A DNA stretch of 60,937 bases from Acinetobacter bereziniae LMG 1003 = CIP 70.12 (GTDB lineage Bacteria > Pseudomonadota > Gammaproteobacteria > Pseudomonadales > Moraxellaceae): contig NZ_KB849756.1 of assembly GCF_000368925.1 (NCBI RefSeq), positions 1,464,551-1,525,487 on the forward strand, read 5' to 3'. Shown here in pieces: positions 26,118-34,604 of the stretch. The translations under genes were made by a program, and so were the position numbers. How positions within the stretch are numbered: the first letter of the stretch is position 1; each line of letters starts with the position of its first letter. Under the pieces are notes generated by a model. The model did no database searches and was not told where the DNA came from. It saw nothing but the letters and a program-made list of their open reading frames with translations.

Positions 26118-26813
26118 TTATTTTTGCTGTTCACGCTCTTCCACTGCTTTTTCAAGCTGTGCAAGTATAGGATTTAATAAAGTTTGCTTACGCTTAAAGC
26201 TTGCTTTATTCACAATCAAACGTGAAGACACTTTACAAATTTCTTCCAAAGGTTCTAAACCATTGGCACGCAAAGTATTTCCTGTATCAACCACGTCTAC
26301 AATGTAATCCCCTAAACCTACCAAAGGCGCCAACTCCATTGAGCCATAAAGTTTAATCACATCGACTTGCTCACCTAGGCTTGCATAGTATTGACGAGTT
26401 AAATTGACATATTTTGTGGCAATCTTTAAACGTCCTTTAGGACGTACCATGCCCACTTTACCTGCAGTCATTAACTTACAATTGGCAATTTTTAAATCTA
26501 ATGGTTCATAGACATTTTGAGCGCCATGTTCCATTAGCACATCTTTACCTGCGACACCAATATCTGCTGCGCCATTTTCAACATAAGTTGGCACATCAGA
26601 AGCGCGTAAAATTAAAATACGAACTTGTTTATGTGTGGTTGGGAAGATTAACTTACGCGATTTATCAGGGTCTTCCAGTAAGTTAATTCCCGCAGTTTCA
26701 AGTAAAGGAAGCGTCTCTTTGAGAATACGTCCTTTACTCAATGCCAAAGTCAAACCATGATCAAAATTGCCCATAACGTCAAAATTTGGATCATCGTTTC
26801 TCATATCGCTCAT
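26118..26813 (-). CDS. hisG: ATP phosphoribosyltransferase, short form
   Basis: First enzyme of histidine synthesis: joins PRPP and ATP. 231 residues, the short form that lacks the C-terminal regulatory domain and therefore needs HisZ, which is not in this window. Motifs: LTLALSKGRILKETLPLL, ASDVPTYVENGAADIGVAGKDVLME, YGSMELAPLVGLGDYIVDVVDTGNTLRANGL. The start ATG at 26813 overlaps the murA stop by one base (TAATG), so the two are translationally coupled. Confidence 0.96.
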   Translation of the reverse strand: MSDMRNDDPNFDVMGNFDHGLTLALSKGRILKETLPLLETAGINLLEDPDKSRKLIFPTTHKQVRILILRASDVPTYVENGAADIGVAGKDVLMEHGAQNVYEPLDLKIANCKLMTAGKVGMVRPKGRLKIATKYVNLTRQYYASLGEQVDVIKLYGSMELAPLVGLGDYIVDVVDTGNTLRANGLEPLEEICKVSSRLIVNKASFKRKQTLLNPILAQLEKAVEEREQQK

Positions 26814-28078
26814 TAACTTGTCTCGCTCACTCGCTTAATTTGGGCACCTAGACCTTGTAATTTTGCTTCAATATTCTCATAACCACGGTCAATATGATAA
26901 ATACGATCAACAATGGTTTCGCCTTCAGCTGCCAAAGCAGCCAAAACTAAAGAAAATGAAGCACGCAGGTCAGTTGCCATTACAGGTGCAGCAGATAGTT
27001 TTTCTACACCTGTCACAATAGCATCATTACCTTCAACCTGAATATTTGCACCCATACGAGCCAATTCAGGAACATGCATAAAACGATTTTCAAAAATCGT
27101 TTCAGAAATTGTTGCGAAGCCACGACCAATTGCATTTACAGCCATGATCTGTGCTTGCATGTCTGTTGGAAACTCTGGATGAGGTAAAGTACGGAAACTG
27201 ACTGCTTTTGGACGTTTGCCCATCATATCAAGCTCAATCCAGTCTTCACCACGAGTGACTTCCGCACCCATTTCTTCAAATTTATCTAAAACAGATTCAA
27301 GCAAATTTGGATCAGTATGGGTGGTTTTTACTTTACCGCCAGTGATTGCCGCAGCAGCCAAATATGAACCAGTTTCAATACGATCAGCAACCACTGAATA
27401 CTCACAACCGTGTAGGCTTTCAACACCTGTAACCACCAAAGTGTCTGTATCCAAACCTTCGATTTTTGCGCCCATTTTAATCAGCATTTGCGCTAAATCT
27501 GTAATTTCAGGTTCGCGTGCAGCATTACGAATCGTCGTGACCCCATCAGCCAAAACAGCTGCGGTTAAAATATTTTCAGTTCCACCGACCGTCACCATAT
27601 CAAAGATGACTTCACCACCTTTTAAACGCCCATCGACTTTGGCATGTACATAACCCGCTTCGACCTCAATTTGCGCACCTAAAGCTTCCAACGCTTTTAA
27701 ATGCTGGTCTACAGGGCGTGAGCCAATCGCACAACCACCTGGAAGTGAGACTTTTGCACTCCCATAGCGCGCTAATAATGGTCCAAGCACCAAAATTGAT
27801 GCACGCATGGTTTTTACCAATTCATAAGGTGCAAATTGATTATCCAGAGTAGAGGTGTCCGCAATCACGGTTTCTCCCTCGTAACTCATGGTGACGCCAA
27901 GACCACCAATCAATTTAACCAAGGTACGGACATCTTTTAAATTTGGGACATTTCTTAAAGTAATTGGTGTGTCTGCAAGAATCATTGCAGCCAACAAAGG
28001 TAATGCCGCATTTTTTGCACCCGAAATGCGTACTTCGCCTTCGAGTTTTACACCGCCTTGAATGACAAATTTATCCAT
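26813..28078 (-). CDS. murA: UDP-N-acetylglucosamine 1-carboxyvinyltransferase
   Basis: Transfers enolpyruvate from PEP to UDP-GlcNAc, the first committed step of peptidoglycan synthesis and the fosfomycin target; cytosolic. 421 residues. The reactive cysteine is C116 in LPGGCAIGSRPVDQHLKAL, so the enzyme should be fosfomycin-sensitive in principle. Other motifs: GAKNAALPLLAA, GAREPEI-type NAAREPEITDLAQML, and HPEFPTDMQAQ. ibaG ends 6 bases upstream and hisG overlaps downstream, giving an ibaG-murA-hisG operon. Confidence 0.98.
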   Translation of the reverse strand: MDKFVIQGGVKLEGEVRISGAKNAALPLLAAMILADTPITLRNVPNLKDVRTLVKLIGGLGVTMSYEGETVIADTSTLDNQFAPYELVKTMRASILVLGPLLARYGSAKVSLPGGCAIGSRPVDQHLKALEALGAQIEVEAGYVHAKVDGRLKGGEVIFDMVTVGGTENILTAAVLADGVTTIRNAAREPEITDLAQMLIKMGAKIEGLDTDTLVVTGVESLHGCEYSVVADRIETGSYLAAAAITGGKVKTTHTDPNLLESVLDKFEEMGAEVTRGEDWIELDMMGKRPKAVSFRTLPHPEFPTDMQAQIMAVNAIGRGFATISETIFENRFMHVPELARMGANIQVEGNDAIVTGVEKLSAAPVMATDLRASFSLVLAALAAEGETIVDRIYHIDRGYENIEAKLQGLGAQIKRVSETS

Positions 28079-28084
28079 TGACGC

Positions 28085-28336
28085 TTAAGCTCCAAACATA
28101 CTGGCTTTGCGCCATTCTTCTTTAGTCATCGCACGAATAGTGACCGCATGTACTTCACCACTAGCAATATAACTGTTAAGTGGTGCATAAACAGCTTGTT
28201 GACGAGGAACAGGACGTTTCCCTTCAAACTGATCATCGACAATACGGAGATCAAATTTACCTGCTTGTCCACTGACAGCAACTTCAGCATCAGGAAAAGC
28301 TGCTTTTAAGATTTCAGTGAGCTGTTCACTATTCAT
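28085..28336 (-). CDS. ibaG: BolA/IbaG family protein
   Basis: 83 residues. BolA fold: N-terminal MNSEQLTEILKAAFPDAEVAV, the central FEGKRPVPRQQAVYAPLNSYI, and GEVHAVTIRAMTKEEWRK with the conserved His that binds a [2Fe-2S] glutaredoxin complex. It lies directly upstream of murA, as yrbA/ibaG does in many gammaproteobacteria. Named ibaG on that context and the missing long BolA N-terminus. Confidence 0.92.
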   Translation of the reverse strand: MNSEQLTEILKAAFPDAEVAVSGQAGKFDLRIVDDQFEGKRPVPRQQAVYAPLNSYIASGEVHAVTIRAMTKEEWRKASMFGA

Positions 28337-28436
28337 TGCATCGACCTCTTATTAGGACTAACAGTGTAAAAACTGGCTATTTTACTATAACTCACTAAAA
28401 TAATTCATTAGCTGGTACAAAAAATATAGATAAAAA

Positions 28437-28459
28437 AAAGAGGTATTTTCAACCTCTTT
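28437..28459 (-). terminator. Rho-independent terminator after hpf
   Basis: AAAGAGGT (28437-28444) pairs with ACCTCTTT (28452-28459), loop of 7. On the minus strand eight T residues follow. It ends the rpoN-hpf transcript. Confidence 0.92.
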
Positions 28460-28484
28460 CTAAAATGTTTAAAAATATTGAAGT

Positions 28485-28826
28485 TTAAGTCGCTAAAATA
28501 TTCATCGGCTGATAATCCAGCTGCATTTTACGATGCTTATCTAATTGTCTTTTTAATTTATCGGTCAGCTTAGTAATGGCATTATACATATCATCCGCAG
28601 TTGCTTGCGCAAAAAGCTCGATCCCGGGCAAACGAACAATCGCTTCTGCGATATGATTTGCACTGCCTTTTTTTGATCTTTTATCTAATTGATGATCTTT
28701 ACTTAATTTCACCTGCATACTGTTCACTTGATCGATATGCTTTGTCATCTGCGCGAATCTATCTCGAATATTTTCTTCTATTGCAGGTGTAATGGTTAAA
28801 TGATGTCCACGAATTGTAATTTGCAT
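28485..28826 (-). CDS. hpf: Ribosome hibernation-promoting factor, short form
   Basis: 113 residues, the short HPF/YfiA form that binds 30S subunits in the decoding region and supports 100S dimers in stationary phase. It begins MQITIRGHHLTITPAIEENIRDRF and has the basic patch HQLDKRSKKGSANHIAEAIV and LTDKLKRQLDKHRKM. It follows rpoN by about 180 bases on the same strand, as in many Proteobacteria. Confidence 0.93.
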   Translation of the reverse strand: MQITIRGHHLTITPAIEENIRDRFAQMTKHIDQVNSMQVKLSKDHQLDKRSKKGSANHIAEAIVRLPGIELFAQATADDMYNAITKLTDKLKRQLDKHRKMQLDYQPMNILAT

Positions 28827-29006
28827 AGCTTTATCCCTCTCCTTTTATAGGAATATGAAAGTCATAACCAAAACGATTTCATGACAGAATTCACCAAGGA
28901 AAAAACTGTGCTTAATATCATGCAATCATTTAAGTTACTCCAAAAGACAAACAAGCGATTCATTATTTCGTCATAATGAATCATTAGAATAGCCACACTT
29001 TAAAAA

Positions 29007-30455
29007 CTAGATCAAGACTTTTCTGTCTGATGACGATGGAATATGTAACGATTCGCGATATTTTGCGACCGTACGTCGTGCAACATCGATTCCATCCTCT
29101 TTTAACAAATTAGCAATCGTATTATCAGACAATGGTTTACGAGGATTTTCATCCGCCACCAGTTTTTTAATTTTGGCACGAATTGCTGTTGATGATGCTT
29201 CACCACCCGAAGTCGTTCCTACATGGCTTGAAAAGAAATATTTCAACTCAAACAAACCCAATGGTGTGAGTAAAAACTTATTCGTGGTGACTCGCGACAC
29301 TGTTGATTCGTGTAATTCAACTTCTTCAGCCACATCTCTCAACACCAAAGGCTTCATACCTTCTGCACCAATTTCTAAAAATTCACGTTGATGCTGTACG
29401 ATACAACTGGCGACTTTTAATAACGTTTTATGTCGCTCATCGACACTTTTGATAAAGTTTTTAGCTTCCAGCATTTGATTACGTAAATACTGATTCTCAT
29501 CACTTTGATCTGCACGTTTGATCATGCCTGAATAAAAAGAGTTGATTCTCAACTTAGGCAAAACATCTGGATTCAGCTGAACATGCCAGTGATTATTCTT
29601 TTTGGAAACTACCACATCAGGAATTTGGTAATCTGATTCTTTTTGCTCAAACTCTGCCCCAGGATATGGCTTCATGGTTTTGAGCAATTCAATTGCTGAT
29701 TTCAATGATTCAGCATTTAATCCCGTTTGCTTAATCAATTTATTGAGATCATTACTGACCAAAAGCTCATAATGTTTTAATAACATCAAGGCTTCTTTCC
29801 TAAACAAAGTCGTTATAGGGAGAGCCTCGATTTGCACAAAAAGACATTCTGCAAGATTTCGTGCTCCAATACCTATCGGTTCAAGCCGTTGAATATGCTT
29901 TAAGACAACCAAAACCTCGTCTTCTTCTACTTCAATGTCATAGTCCATTTGTTGTAGCAAATGTTGAACAGAACTGACAATTTCATCGATATCCGCCTCC
30001 AAAAAACCTTTTTCATCCAAGGCATCCACAATGCAATACGCAATTAACCTATCGACTGGGGAAAAATGTAACAAATTCACTTGTCCCAGCATATGCTCTT
30101 TTAATGATGCATTGGAATGGCGATTGTCTTCACGGTCTTCAAACTCTGGACGCTCAATTGCAGTAGATTGATGGGTATATACATCATCCCAATCAGTATC
30201 AACAGGTAACTCGTCAGGCAAATGATTGGCATTTAAAGCATCTGAAAGTTCATACTCTTGTTGTTCTTGCTGTACACTTTCCAAACTTTCATGTGTTTCT
30301 TCTTCAACTTTTTCAAGCAAAGGATTACTGTCCAGTTGAATTTGAATTTCCTGTTCAAGTTCTAAGCTCGATAATTGTAGTAATCGAATGGCTTGTTGCA
30401 GTTGTGGCGTAAGCGACAACGAGTTTGCAACTTTTAATCCAACCGATAACTTCAT
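29007..30455 (-). CDS. rpoN: RNA polymerase sigma-54 factor RpoN
   Basis: 482 residues from the ATG at 30455, with GGAAG 8 bases upstream; a GTG five codons earlier is less likely. Region I is Gln/Leu-rich (LTPQLQQAIRLLQLSSLELEQEI), region II is acidic, and region III holds the core-binding and -12-recognition segments (ESTVSRVTTNKFLLTPLGLFELKYFF). The RpoN box is present near the C-terminus as ARRTVAKYRESL. Its neighbour across the divergent gap, gltI, has a sigma-54 promoter. Confidence 0.98.
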   Translation of the reverse strand: MKLSVGLKVANSLSLTPQLQQAIRLLQLSSLELEQEIQIQLDSNPLLEKVEEETHESLESVQQEQQEYELSDALNANHLPDELPVDTDWDDVYTHQSTAIERPEFEDREDNRHSNASLKEHMLGQVNLLHFSPVDRLIAYCIVDALDEKGFLEADIDEIVSSVQHLLQQMDYDIEVEEDEVLVVLKHIQRLEPIGIGARNLAECLFVQIEALPITTLFRKEALMLLKHYELLVSNDLNKLIKQTGLNAESLKSAIELLKTMKPYPGAEFEQKESDYQIPDVVVSKKNNHWHVQLNPDVLPKLRINSFYSGMIKRADQSDENQYLRNQMLEAKNFIKSVDERHKTLLKVASCIVQHQREFLEIGAEGMKPLVLRDVAEEVELHESTVSRVTTNKFLLTPLGLFELKYFFSSHVGTTSGGEASSTAIRAKIKKLVADENPRKPLSDNTIANLLKEDGIDVARRTVAKYRESLHIPSSSDRKVLI

Positions 30456-30781
30456 ACCTATACTTCCCACAGTGCTCTATTTCACTTTGTTTTGCTTTAG
30501 TGAATAAAGCAAAATTCATGCCTATTCATTTTTTATACCACAGTAACCATGGGACGACTAGCAAAAAAAATGAATAAATCACATAAAAATATTTATTATT
30601 TATAAGTTAAAGTTAAATTTTAAAAATGTATTATTTTTATGAATAACTTATCGAATAGTCACATATTGGTACTGGTGAAATAGCCATCAAATATCTAAAT
30701 ATAGTTTAAAAAACTATAAGCAAAAATAAATGAGCTTAGGGCTATTTATTTCAAAATATTTAAATAAAATAGGTTTCGCTT

Positions 30782-30797
30782 TGTGATACCAATCACA
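30782..30797. promoter_or_regulatory. CRP/Vfr-type consensus palindrome
   Basis: TGTGA (30782-30786), six bases, TCACA (30793-30797): a perfect CRP-type consensus. It is centred about 143 bases upstream of the expected gltI start site, in the 525-base rpoN-gltI gap. The match to the consensus is seen; use by a cAMP receptor protein is inference. Apart from this site and the sigma-54 element nothing else was recognised in the gap. Confidence 0.55.
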
Positions 30798-30906
30798 TTT
30801 CTAGTTTTGCTAAATTTATTATTTTTATCCTTTACTTATTGGAATAGTGAGTATAAAAATAATGATATAAAGAAATATGATGGATCATTCTTTCAAGGAA
30901 AAGCAT

Positions 30907-30923
30907 TGGCACGATAACTGCTT
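30907..30923 (+). promoter_or_regulatory. Sigma-54 (-24/-12) promoter of gltIJKL
   Basis: TGGCACG followed by ATAA and CTGCTT: GG at 30908-30909 and GC at 30920-30921, exactly 12 bases apart as needed for RpoN. It differs from the consensus only by C for T before GC. Expected start near 30933, leaving a leader of about 48 bases before gltI. Confidence 0.8.
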
Positions 30924-30980
30924 AATTTAAGGACAAGCACTATTGTAATGCCAAAATAATCATGTAATGGAGAACTCAAA

Positions 30981-31892
30981 ATGACACAATCTACAAAAGC
31001 ACTATCAAAAAAAGTATTCACCACTGCGCTTGGCGTACTTATGGCTGGTGGCGCTTTTTCACAAGTTCAAGCTGCTGATACTTTGGCAAAAATCAAGCAA
31101 TCAGGAAAAGTCATCATTGGTTATCGTGAGTCTTCAGATCCAATTTCCTATGTTGTTGGTGGTAAACCAATGGGTTATGCGGTTGATATCTGTAACAACT
31201 TTGCCAACGAACTTAAAAAAACCCTTAAAATGCCTAATCTTAAAGTGGAATATAAGGCTGTTACTTCATCTACACGTATTCCAGAAATGCTGGCAGGCAA
31301 TATTGATATGGAGTGTGGAACAACCACCAACTCTATTCAACGCCAACAACAAGTAAGCTTCTCTACCAACTACTATGCGACAGAAGTACGCATGGCAGTC
31401 AAAGCAAATGCACCAATTAAATCAATAGCAGATTTAAATGGTAAAGCTGTAGTGACAACACAAGGAACTACATCTGATAAATACATCAAAATGGGTGAAA
31501 AAGGTGAAAAGGTCAACGTAAACAACGTTTACGGTAAAGATCATTCTGATTCATTCGCAATGGTGGCATCAGGACGTGCAGCAGCATTTGTTATGGATGA
31601 CAATATTCTTGCAGGTCTCATTGCGAAATCTTCAAATCCGAAAGACTTTAAAATTGTAGGTCCAGTGCTTTCTTCTGAGCCTTACGGCATTATGCTTCCT
31701 AAAGGTGATGCAGCATATAAAGCCATTGCGGATAAGACTGTCACTACAATGTGGAAAAATGGTCAAATGGCCGCTTTATATAAAAAGTGGTTCCAATCTC
31801 CAATTGCGCCAAAGAATGTGAACTTAAATATGCCAATGAGTTCATCCTACTTAAAACTTAAAGCCAATCCTACAGACGCTGGCATTAATTAA
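30981..31892 (+). CDS. gltI: Glutamate/aspartate ABC transporter substrate-binding protein
   Basis: 303 residues. Signal peptide ending VQAAD, then a family 3 solute-binding fold: LAKIKQSGKVIIGYRESSDPISYVVGGKPMGYAVDIC, the arginine region TSSTRIPEMLAGNIDMECGTTTN, and VVTTQGTTSDKYIK and MVASGRAAAFVMDD. It is most like GltI/AatJ for acidic amino acids. Strong start ATG at 30981 with GGAG upstream. First gene of the gltIJKL operon, expressed from a sigma-54 promoter. A hairpin with T-run after it probably lets it be made in excess over the membrane parts. Confidence 0.93.
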   Translation: MTQSTKALSKKVFTTALGVLMAGGAFSQVQAADTLAKIKQSGKVIIGYRESSDPISYVVGGKPMGYAVDICNNFANELKKTLKMPNLKVEYKAVTSSTRIPEMLAGNIDMECGTTTNSIQRQQQVSFSTNYYATEVRMAVKANAPIKSIADLNGKAVVTTQGTTSDKYIKMGEKGEKVNVNNVYGKDHSDSFAMVASGRAAAFVMDDNILAGLIAKSSNPKDFKIVGPVLSSEPYGIMLPKGDAAYKAIADKTVTTMWKNGQMAALYKKWFQSPIAPKNVNLNMPMSSSYLKLKANPTDAGIN

Positions 31893-31912
31893 TTCCGTGC
31901 TCAAATCACAGT

Positions 31913-31956
31913 TTATAGATCAGGCTTAAATCAAGGTCTGGTCTATAAGTTTTTTA
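31913..31956 (+). terminator. Attenuating terminator between gltI and gltJ
   Basis: An 11-bp stem with one G-U pair (31913-31923 with 31938-31948; core CAG/CTG next to TATAGA/TCTATA) then TTTTTT at 31950-31956. It lies 20 bases after the gltI stop, as commonly seen after solute-binding protein genes. Confidence 0.75.
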
Positions 31957-31983
31957 CAAAATTAAAAATACAAAGGAGCACAC

Positions 31984-32826
31984 ATGTCAGTAGGCTCACT
32001 TAACTGGACAGCATATTGTCTCCCCTCAAATGAATATAGTTTGGATAAGGCTGCATGGGCTGAATCCGTCTGTAAAGCTATAGGTGGTGAAAGTTACTCT
32101 CCTGTTGCTGATGCACCAACATGGTTACAACTCTTAGGTTCAGGTGTCTGGACCATGGTTTGGACTGCGGTACTTGCATTTTTTATCGCTTTCCTGCTGG
32201 GTTCGTTAATCGGAATCTTGCGTACGATTCCCAACAAGCCACTTGCCTTTATTGGCACATGTTATGTCGAACTGTTTCGAAATATTCCTCTGATTGTCCA
32301 ACTCTTTTTCTGGGCATTCGTTTTTCCAGAACTACTCCCACTCAGCCTCAGCACAGGCAGTGGTGAAATGGTACATGGTGGATGGTGGCAAAATATTCTC
32401 AATGACAATCCAGCCGCAGTTGGGGTTTTTGCATTAGGATTGTACACAGCAGCACGTATCGCAGAACAAGTCCGCTCAGGGATCAATACAGTTTCCAGAG
32501 GTCAAAAAAATGCAGCTTTTGCAATTGGTCTTACCCAAAGCCAAAGCTATCGTTATGTCATTCTTCCTGTTGCATATCGAATTGTATGGCCGACACTCAC
32601 TTCCGAAGCAATGAATATTTTCAAAAACTCTGCCGTGCTGTATGCACTCAGTGTTTTAAATTTCTTTGCTTATACCAAAACGATGCGAGAAGAAACATCA
32701 CAAGATATTGTGATTCTTATTCTTTCAACACCAGTCTATTTGGTCATTACCTACACCATTAAGCTTATTATGGCGTGGATTGAAAAAAGAATGGCTGTTC
32801 CTGGTCTTGGTTCAGGAGGTAAATAG
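31984..32826 (+). CDS. gltJ: Glutamate/aspartate ABC transporter permease GltJ
   Basis: 280 residues, inner membrane permease of the polar amino acid uptake family. Hydrophobic segments from about residue 55; EAA loop present as AAFAIGLTQSQSYRYVILPVAYRIVWPTLTSE. FRNIPLIVQLFFWAF marks the HisM/GltJ family. The long N-terminal part before the first helix is usual for GltJ. ATG at 31984 with AAGGAG. Two bases separate its stop codon from gltK. Confidence 0.93.
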   Translation: MSVGSLNWTAYCLPSNEYSLDKAAWAESVCKAIGGESYSPVADAPTWLQLLGSGVWTMVWTAVLAFFIAFLLGSLIGILRTIPNKPLAFIGTCYVELFRNIPLIVQLFFWAFVFPELLPLSLSTGSGEMVHGGWWQNILNDNPAAVGVFALGLYTAARIAEQVRSGINTVSRGQKNAAFAIGLTQSQSYRYVILPVAYRIVWPTLTSEAMNIFKNSAVLYALSVLNFFAYTKTMREETSQDIVILILSTPVYLVITYTIKLIMAWIEKRMAVPGLGSGGK

Positions 32827-32828
32827 TC

Positions 32829-33506
32829 ATGGATTTTAGTATTTTACAAAATCACGATGTGATTCAAACACTGATTGCAGGGTTTAAGTTTACCGTTACT
32901 GTGACGATTTTATCTATTATTGGCGGGATTCTGATTGGCACGCCTTTAGCCATGATGCGTTTATCCGACAATAAAGTCGCCAGTAATTTTGCTAAAGCAT
33001 ATGTTGACTTTTTCCGTGGTGTTCCACTGATTCAGGTCATTTTTATTTTCTATTTTTTATTGCCTAAATTCTTTGAGTTTCAATCTGATACCTATTATGG
33101 ACCACTCTTTTCCAGTGTCGTCACCTTTGCAATTTTTGAAGCTGCATTCTTTTCAGAAATTGTTCGTTCAGGTATTCAGTCTGTCTCAAAAGGTCAAGTC
33201 AATGCAGGTTATGCCTTAGGATTCACTTATGGACAAACTATGTCCAATGTCGTACTGCCTCAAGCATTTAGAAATATGCTACCTGTTATATTGACTCAAT
33301 CTATCGTACTTTTCCAAGACGTCTCTTTGGTGTATGTGATCAGTGCGCCAGACTTCCTAGGCAATGCAAATACTTTAGCAAATACGTATGGTGCTGAAAC
33401 CAAAGCAACCTTCTACCTGATTGTAGCAGTTGTTTACTTCTGTATCTCCTTTGCGCTTTCAAGACTTGTGAAGCGTTTACATCAAAAAATAGCAATAATT
33501 CGATAA
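32829..33506 (+). CDS. gltK: Glutamate/aspartate ABC transporter permease GltK
   Basis: 225 residues, partner permease. Motifs FFRGVPLIQVIFIFYFLLP and the EAA loop NAGYALGFTYGQTMSNVVLPQAFRNMLP. About five transmembrane helices. Its ribosome site, GGAGG, lies within the last codons of gltJ, so translation is coupled. It is 13 bases upstream of gltL. Confidence 0.93.
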   Translation: MDFSILQNHDVIQTLIAGFKFTVTVTILSIIGGILIGTPLAMMRLSDNKVASNFAKAYVDFFRGVPLIQVIFIFYFLLPKFFEFQSDTYYGPLFSSVVTFAIFEAAFFSEIVRSGIQSVSKGQVNAGYALGFTYGQTMSNVVLPQAFRNMLPVILTQSIVLFQDVSLVYVISAPDFLGNANTLANTYGAETKATFYLIVAVVYFCISFALSRLVKRLHQKIAIIR

Positions 33507-33519
33507 TTGGAGAATCAAT

Positions 33520-34263
33520 ATGCCAATGATAGAAATACAACATATCTCAAAATGGTATGGAGATTTTCAGGTTCTCACAGATTGCACCACATCCATTGAA
33601 AAAGGTGAAGTTGTGGTCGTTTGTGGACCATCTGGTTCTGGAAAATCCACACTGATTAAGACAGTCAATGCATTAGAACCTTTCCAAGAAGGCAATATTA
33701 TTGTTGATGGAACAGCGCTCAAAGATTCAAAAACTGATCTGGCACAGTTTCGCTCTCGTGTTGGTATGGTATTCCAACACTTTGAATTGTTTCCGCATAT
33801 GACCGTTTTAGACAATTTAGTCATTGGGCAAATCAAAGTATTGAAACGTTCTAAATCTGAAGCTGAGAAAAAAGCCTTACAATATTTAGATCGTGTCGGT
33901 TTAGCAGCACATAAGAACAAGTTTCCTGGACAACTGTCAGGTGGTCAGCAACAACGTGTTGCGATTGCCCGAGGTTTGTGTATGGATCCAGTATGTATGT
34001 TATTTGACGAACCGACTTCTGCACTTGATCCAGAAATGGTTGGCGAAGTTCTTGAAGTTATGAGTCAGCTGGCAAAAGAAGGGATGACCATGATGTGCGT
34101 AACCCATGAGATGGGCTTTGCACGCAAAGTGTCAAGCCGAGTGATTTTCATGGATCAAGGTAAAATTTTAGAAGACTGTGCAACCGATGACTTCTTTAAT
34201 AAACCAGATGAGCGTCATGAAAGAACCAAGTTCTTCTTAGACAAGATTTCAATGGTACATTGA
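33520..34263 (+). CDS. gltL: Glutamate/aspartate ABC transporter ATP-binding protein GltL
   Basis: 247 residues, cytosolic ATPase. Walker A GPSGSGKST, Q-loop VFQHFELFPHMTV, signature LSGGQQQR, Walker B MLFDEPTSALDP and H-loop CVTHEMGFA: all intact. Close to GltL/AatP of the polar amino acid family. Start at 33520 preceded by GGAG. It ends the gltIJKL operon before a strong terminator. Confidence 0.95.
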   Translation: MPMIEIQHISKWYGDFQVLTDCTTSIEKGEVVVVCGPSGSGKSTLIKTVNALEPFQEGNIIVDGTALKDSKTDLAQFRSRVGMVFQHFELFPHMTVLDNLVIGQIKVLKRSKSEAEKKALQYLDRVGLAAHKNKFPGQLSGGQQQRVAIARGLCMDPVCMLFDEPTSALDPEMVGEVLEVMSQLAKEGMTMMCVTHEMGFARKVSSRVIFMDQGKILEDCATDDFFNKPDERHERTKFFLDKISMVH

Positions 34264-34277
34264 TATTTAGGCTTTAA

Positions 34278-34313
34278 AACAAAACCCCAATTAAAATTGG
34301 GGTTTTGTTTTTT
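34278..34313 (+). terminator. Rho-independent terminator of gltIJKL
   Basis: Stem 34278-34292 with 34295-34309 (core AACCCCAA/TTGGGGTT) followed by TTTTTT. It lies 15 bases after the gltL stop. Confidence 0.94.
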
Positions 34314-34331
34314 AACAAGAACAATAAATTA

Positions 34332-34604
34332 TTAGGGTCTGTGGACAATTCGTCTATGTTTGCGACTAGGTGTGTTTTTTAGGCGATTCTAGGCACGAAA
34401 TACGAAATTTAGTCATTCTAAATGAGTAGTTCGTAACGACGAAGCGACAAAAAAACACGCTAGTCCCGAAGGGTTGTGGCTAAAATTATCTCAGGCTACG
34501 TTATGAAACTTAAAAATAGTCTCGCTATTCTCTTCATTTCATGCCTTGCCTGCTCAATTTTAACCTACAACGCAAGCCATTTATGAAATGTCCACAGCCC
34601 CTAA
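34332..34604. mobile_element. 273-bp MITE-like element with 16-bp terminal inverted repeats
   Basis: Left end TTAGGGTCTGTGGACA (34332-34347) and right end TGTCCACAGCCCCTAA (34589-34604) match as inverted repeats in 15 of 16 positions. The termini can also be read as GGG... ends flanked by TA. It has no coding frame. The left half folds into a nested hairpin: GACTAG...CTAGTC, a T-run opposite an A-run, TACGAA...TTCGTA and ATTTAG...CTAAAT. It fills the gap between gltL and the DUF799 gene and its last bases supply the TAG stop of that gene. It looks like a non-autonomous element mobilised by a transposase elsewhere in the genome. Confidence 0.7.

Noticed and set aside
34332..34604. Idea that the element is a complete insertion sequence
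   Set aside because: It is 273 bp with no transposase frame.
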